Shown here: one piece after another, positions 62,563 to 64,000 of the stretch
How the letters are laid out: each line of letters starts with the position of its first letter
How positions within the stretch are numbered: the first letter of the stretch is position 1
Assembly: GCF_016863315.1 (NCBI RefSeq)
Contig: NZ_BOOQ01000038.1
Location: forward strand, 62,001 to 126,000
DNA from: Planotetraspora silvatica
GTDB lineage: Bacteria; Actinomycetota; Actinomycetes; Streptosporangiales; Streptosporangiaceae
DNA length: 64,000 bases
Direction: 5' to 3'
Translations under genes and position numbers: made by a program
Notes under the pieces: model-generated
The model's input: only the letters and a program-made list of their open reading frames with translations
What the model was told of the DNA's origin: nothing
Database searches by the model: none

Positions 62563-63227
62563 CGCCCGACGTCCGCTGTAACCGGTAGGGCCATGGCCTC
62601 GAGCATGGCCTCGAGCATGGCGGCGAACCTGGACCACGGCGCTTCGGCGGCCACGAGCGCGGCGTCCGCGGCGGTGTCCACATCGGCGAGTTCCGGCGTG
62701 AGGGCCACGGTCCGGCACTCTCGCCTGAGCCGACGCAGGAGCACGGTTCCGGTATCGGGCCGGGACATGGGCACGCCGAGCATGGTCCCCGGATTGGGGA
62801 CGCGCCTGCCGTACAGCCAGAAGCCACCATCGGCTGCCGGGCCGTAGACCGCCTCGTGCTCGGCGAGGGTCTGTATGGACGACGTCAGCAGCTCGGGAGT
62901 CACCTGCGGCGTGTCCATGCCGATGAGCATCACCGGGATCGGGTGAAGCCGGTGAGCGTCGGCCATCGCCCCGGCGATCCGCTCGTCCAGCCCGCCGTCG
63001 CGCTGGGAGATCACTACGAAGCCTGGCGGCAGCCATGAGCCGGGCAGCCCGTCGAGGGCGAGGATCCGATGCCGCACCGGGACCTGGGCCACGGCGCGAA
63101 GCGTGTCCTCCAGTGCCGAGGCGGCCAGATGCGCTGCCTGTGCGGGAGTGAACGGCGGCGTCAAGCGGGTCTTGACCCGGCCCGCCACCGGTTCCTTCGC
63201 GATGACCACGATCTGTGCGTCGATCAT
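62559..63227 (-). CDS. DUF2064/TIGR04282-type glycosyltransferase-like protein
   Basis: 222 residues. VVIAKEPVAGRVKTRLTPPF starts the nucleotide-sugar-type fold; IGMDTPQVTPELL and PAADGGFWLYG carry the DxD-like and substrate regions. Related proteins act in arsenosugar or unknown glycan synthesis. The ATG at 63227 matches family starts; an ATG 21 codons earlier is an alternative. Overlaps the methyltransferase gene. Confidence 0.85.
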   Translation of the reverse strand: MIDAQIVVIAKEPVAGRVKTRLTPPFTPAQAAHLAASALEDTLRAVAQVPVRHRILALDGLPGSWLPPGFVVISQRDGGLDERIAGAMADAHRLHPIPVMLIGMDTPQVTPELLTSSIQTLAEHEAVYGPAADGGFWLYGRRVPNPGTMLGVPMSRPDTGTVLLRRLRRECRTVALTPELADVDTAADAALVAAEAPWSRFAAMLEAMLEAMALPVTADVGR

Positions 63228-63383
63228 GCCGGTCCCGCCTGCTCCGGTCTGCCCGGTGGCCCGGGGATCTGTCGCAGCCACGATCTTCATGGCTCCGACA
63301 TTAGGGGTGCACCCGCCGGGAAAACCTTACGAAGTGCTGATGTGAACCCGGCATACCCGCAGTTCAAGCCTACTGTAGGGAAG

Positions 63384-64000
63384 GTGATCACCCGAGACTG
63401 CGCAGTTGGGGACGATCCGGGCAGGCCCGGCGGCCACGGGCCCGGTGACTCTGCGCGCCGCGAACGTGTGCGGCGGGCGCTCATCGGATGGGCGGCGCTC
63501 ATCGCCTTGTCCTTCGCAGCCGGCGGTTTGCTCCACCACGTGGGCGTCCTCCGGATCGATCACCTTCCCCCGCTGCACGCGCACTTCCGGGTGCCGACTT
63601 TCCGTCTGCTGCCCGCTGCCGCGTTCGGCCTGGCCACTGCCTGGATGCTGCCCGGTGCACTCGCGAGGCTGCGATTCAGCCGGGCCATCGCCCTTGGGTA
63701 CGGCACGGCTCTCGCCTGGACGGTGCTGCTGGCCGTTTCGGGGGACGGACTGGCCACGCCGTTCACCCACAAGGAGGAGTACCTGGCCGTACTGCCGGCC
63801 GTCGGACACGACCCTTCAGGGTGGCTGGCCGGTTTCATCGAGCATCTGCCGGGATATCCGACGCACGTGCGCGGGCATCCCCCGCTGCCTGTCCTGGTGG
63901 TGTGGGCGTTGCAGGCGATCGGGTTGCCCGGGCCGCTGTGGGCCGCGCTGCTGGTCGTGCTGGTCGGCTGTTCGGCGGCGGTGGCGATAACGCTGACAGT
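63384..64000 (+). CDS. Membrane glycosyltransferase-like (GT-C) protein, 5' part
   Basis: A GTG-started frame stays open to the window edge (205 residues visible). A short cytoplasmic lead is followed by helices (ALIGWAALIALSFAAGGLLH, LPAAAFGLATAWMLPGAL, ALGYGTALAWTVLLAVSG), an outer loop with GYPTHVRGHPPLPVL, then more helices. The HPPLPVL loop recalls GT-C mannosyl/arabinosyl-transferase-like proteins. It is divergent from the DUF2064/methyltransferase pair and probably part of one sugar-modification locus. Confidence 0.7.
   Translation, partial: MITRDCAVGDDPGRPGGHGPGDSARRERVRRALIGWAALIALSFAAGGLLHHVGVLRIDHLPPLHAHFRVPTFRLLPAAAFGLATAWMLPGALARLRFSRAIALGYGTALAWTVLLAVSGDGLATPFTHKEEYLAVLPAVGHDPSGWLAGFIEHLPGYPTHVRGHPPLPVLVVWALQAIGLPGPLWAALLVVLVGCSAAVAITLT

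Noticed and set aside
1-64000. CRISPR arrays, rRNA genes, or a biosynthetic gene cluster
   Set aside because: No regularly spaced repeats, no rRNA signatures, and no PKS/NRPS/terpene/RiPP core enzymes were seen.

Overview
The window is high-GC DNA (GTG and occasional TTG starts, strong third-position GC bias, many overlapping stop/start codons). Gene content is typical of a filamentous actinomycete: LuxR/LAL, HxlR, ECF42 and SigJ-like regulators, many OmpR- and NarL-type two-component systems, DUF1918, DUF6069, Acg-type nitroreductase and SulP/STAS. Synteny and protein style suggest Streptosporangiales (Nonomuraea-like), but that placement is inference. Roughly 56 apparently functional genes are interleaved with an unusually high number of decayed genes and mobile-element scars, as expected of a chromosome arm rather than a core region.

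Layout. 1-4.5 kb: end of a LAL regulator, two alpha/beta hydrolases, a decayed lamin-tail protein and a small membrane protein. 4.5-8.8 kb: an OmpR-type two-component system divergent from a ferric-reductase-like flavocytochrome and a covalent-FMN protein. 9.4-19 kb: a stress/dormancy-flavoured block (UspA remnant, ArsR-SulP operon, GH65 remnant, DUF1918, APH/AAA kinase fusion, multicopper oxidase, Acg nitroreductase, CBS-BON protein, hemerythrin remnant, eroded IS, GYD protein). 19-25.8 kb: TetR-SDR pair with a clear operator, membrane proteins, a DUF6069/YCII/ECF42 group, and two partial tRNA genes (Pro-GGG and Gly-CCC 3' halves), one beside a truncated tyrosine integrase; both look like scars of integrative elements. 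25.8-34 kb: two-component system with a symmetric operator, Tat-exported Tiki/ChaN-like protein, Tn3-type remnant, carbonic anhydrase, and an NmrA-MFS-SDR operon divergent from an HxlR regulator with a concentric dyad operator. 34-41 kb: two-component system convergent with a fully overlapping lipoprotein-ATPase-ATPase-FtsX-permease operon. 41-47 kb: CPA2 antiporter coupled to DUF190, an ABC-2 exporter and a NarL/DesK-type pair. 47-56.4 kb: a graveyard of fragments around a DUF417 protein, an alkylsulfatase, two related degraded histidine kinases flanking a truncated TetR gene with two operator copies, a methyltransferase and a truncated AhpD-like gene. 56.4-64 kb: cupin lipoprotein, quinone oxidoreductase, SigJ-like sigma factor, alpha/beta hydrolase, CBS protein coupled to an ArsB/NhaD transporter, a coupled methyltransferase/DUF2064 pair, and a membrane protein running off the right edge.

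No CRISPR array, rRNA or complete tRNA was seen. The most informative signals are regulatory dyads that match adjacent regulators, the two tRNA-fragment attachment scars, an IS whose terminal repeat has become the apparent start of a hemerythrin reading frame, and active-site substitutions in several short-chain dehydrogenases. No clearly new multi-gene system was identified.
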